A stretch of 5,668 bases of DNA from Euryarchaeota archaeon UBA60 (GTDB taxonomy: Archaea > Thermoplasmatota > Poseidoniia > Poseidoniales > Poseidoniaceae): the NCBI GenBank assembly GCA_002503395.1, contig DARQ01000071.1:2445-8112 (forward strand), in the 5' to 3' direction. Under the pieces are notes generated by a model. That model saw only the letters and a program-made list of their open reading frames with translations, made no database searches and was not told where the DNA came from. The stretch's first letter is position 1, and each line of letters opens with the position of its first letter. The position numbers were made by a program, and so were the translations under genes. Shown here piece by piece: positions 5,406 to 5,668 of this stretch.

Positions 5406-5668
5406 ATGCGAAATCATCCGATGATATGTCTGTTATTGGCAGCGACATTCATTCTCCCGATAATGCTCGCATTCGTGACCGTCAGCGCCGCGTCGAGCAC
5501 AGCAAAGACCGAAACTCATGCAGGCGAGGAACAGGGTTGGTGGGTCGAAACCAATGTTGACCGAAACCACGATGGAATCGGCGATATGGTCGAAATTGCT
5601 CTGGCAACTCCGGGCTGGGTCGGCGACGATGGCCGCATCGGCATCATCGTCGATTTTGACCACACCCC
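5406..5668 (+). CDS. Secreted protein with EF-hand-like calcium loop, N-terminal part only (runs off right edge)
   Basis: The frame is open for 87 codons to the window edge, so most of the protein may lie outside. Residues 1-29 form a Sec signal peptide: Arg2 and His4, a hydrophobic core at about 6-25, and a VSA-A type cleavage site near residues 26-29. The mature N-terminus is polar, then GWWVETN leads into DRNHDGIGDMVE (52-63). That is a full EF-hand-type loop, with Asp, Asn, Asp, Gly, Asp and Glu at loop positions 1, 3, 5, 6, 9 and 12, so calcium binding is likely. It is followed by WVGDDGRIGIIVDFDHT (71-87), a strand that could open an inhibitor-I9-like propeptide of a secreted subtilisin-type protease. 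That last idea is inference from memory of similar marine archaeal proteins, and the catalytic part is not in the window. GGAGGG lies 5 bases upstream of the start. A hairpin just before it may affect translation. Confidence 0.8.
   Translation, partial: MRNHPMICLLLAATFILPIMLAFVTVSAASSTAKTETHAGEEQGWWVETNVDRNHDGIGDMVEIALATPGWVGDDGRIGIIVDFDHT

Overview
The window reads as a compact archaeal chromosome segment, most plausibly from a marine Thermoplasmatota lineage such as Marine Group II (Candidatus Poseidoniales). This is inferred from the gene set, not from a marker gene. The main pointers are a regulator with an archaeal bacterio-opsin-activator type helix-turn-helix (HTH_10), two short secreted proteins of a style common in that group (one with a CxCH motif and a Reeler-like look, one with an EF-hand-like loop), moderate GC content and very short intergenic gaps. 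No tRNA, rRNA, CRISPR array, insertion sequence or phage gene was seen.

Layout. Positions 1-338 (minus) hold the 5' part of a secreted protein with a CxCHG motif, cut by the left edge. A 134-base divergent spacer separates it from an acidic 257-residue protein at 473-1246 (plus), whose C-terminal third is a predicted helical domain. That gene runs head-on into a 484-residue regulator at 1247-2701 (minus), and the two stop codons touch with no base between them. Upstream of the regulator on the same strand, 82 bases away, is an OsmC/Ohr-family peroxidase at 2784-3161. After a 234-base divergent spacer, rich in G on the plus strand, come isocitrate dehydrogenase (icd, 3396-4634) and a class I SAM-dependent methyltransferase (about 4640-5305), packed tightly enough for translational coupling. 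A 100-base gap with a perfect 7-bp hairpin and a strong Shine-Dalgarno site leads into a secreted protein at 5406, cut by the right edge.

Function. Icd is a central TCA-cycle enzyme and the most secure call. OsmC detoxifies organic peroxides, and its same-strand neighbour carries an HTH_10 domain plus PAS sensor domains. A link between redox or peroxide stress and this regulator is possible but unproven. The two edge genes encode exported proteins. The acidic protein and the methyltransferase have no assignable substrate or partner.

I did not find a convincing new multi-gene system such as a defence island. The best leads are the unusual domain order of the regulator (HTH before PAS), the acidic motif-bearing protein, and the hairpin/small-ORF/Shine-Dalgarno arrangement ahead of the last gene.
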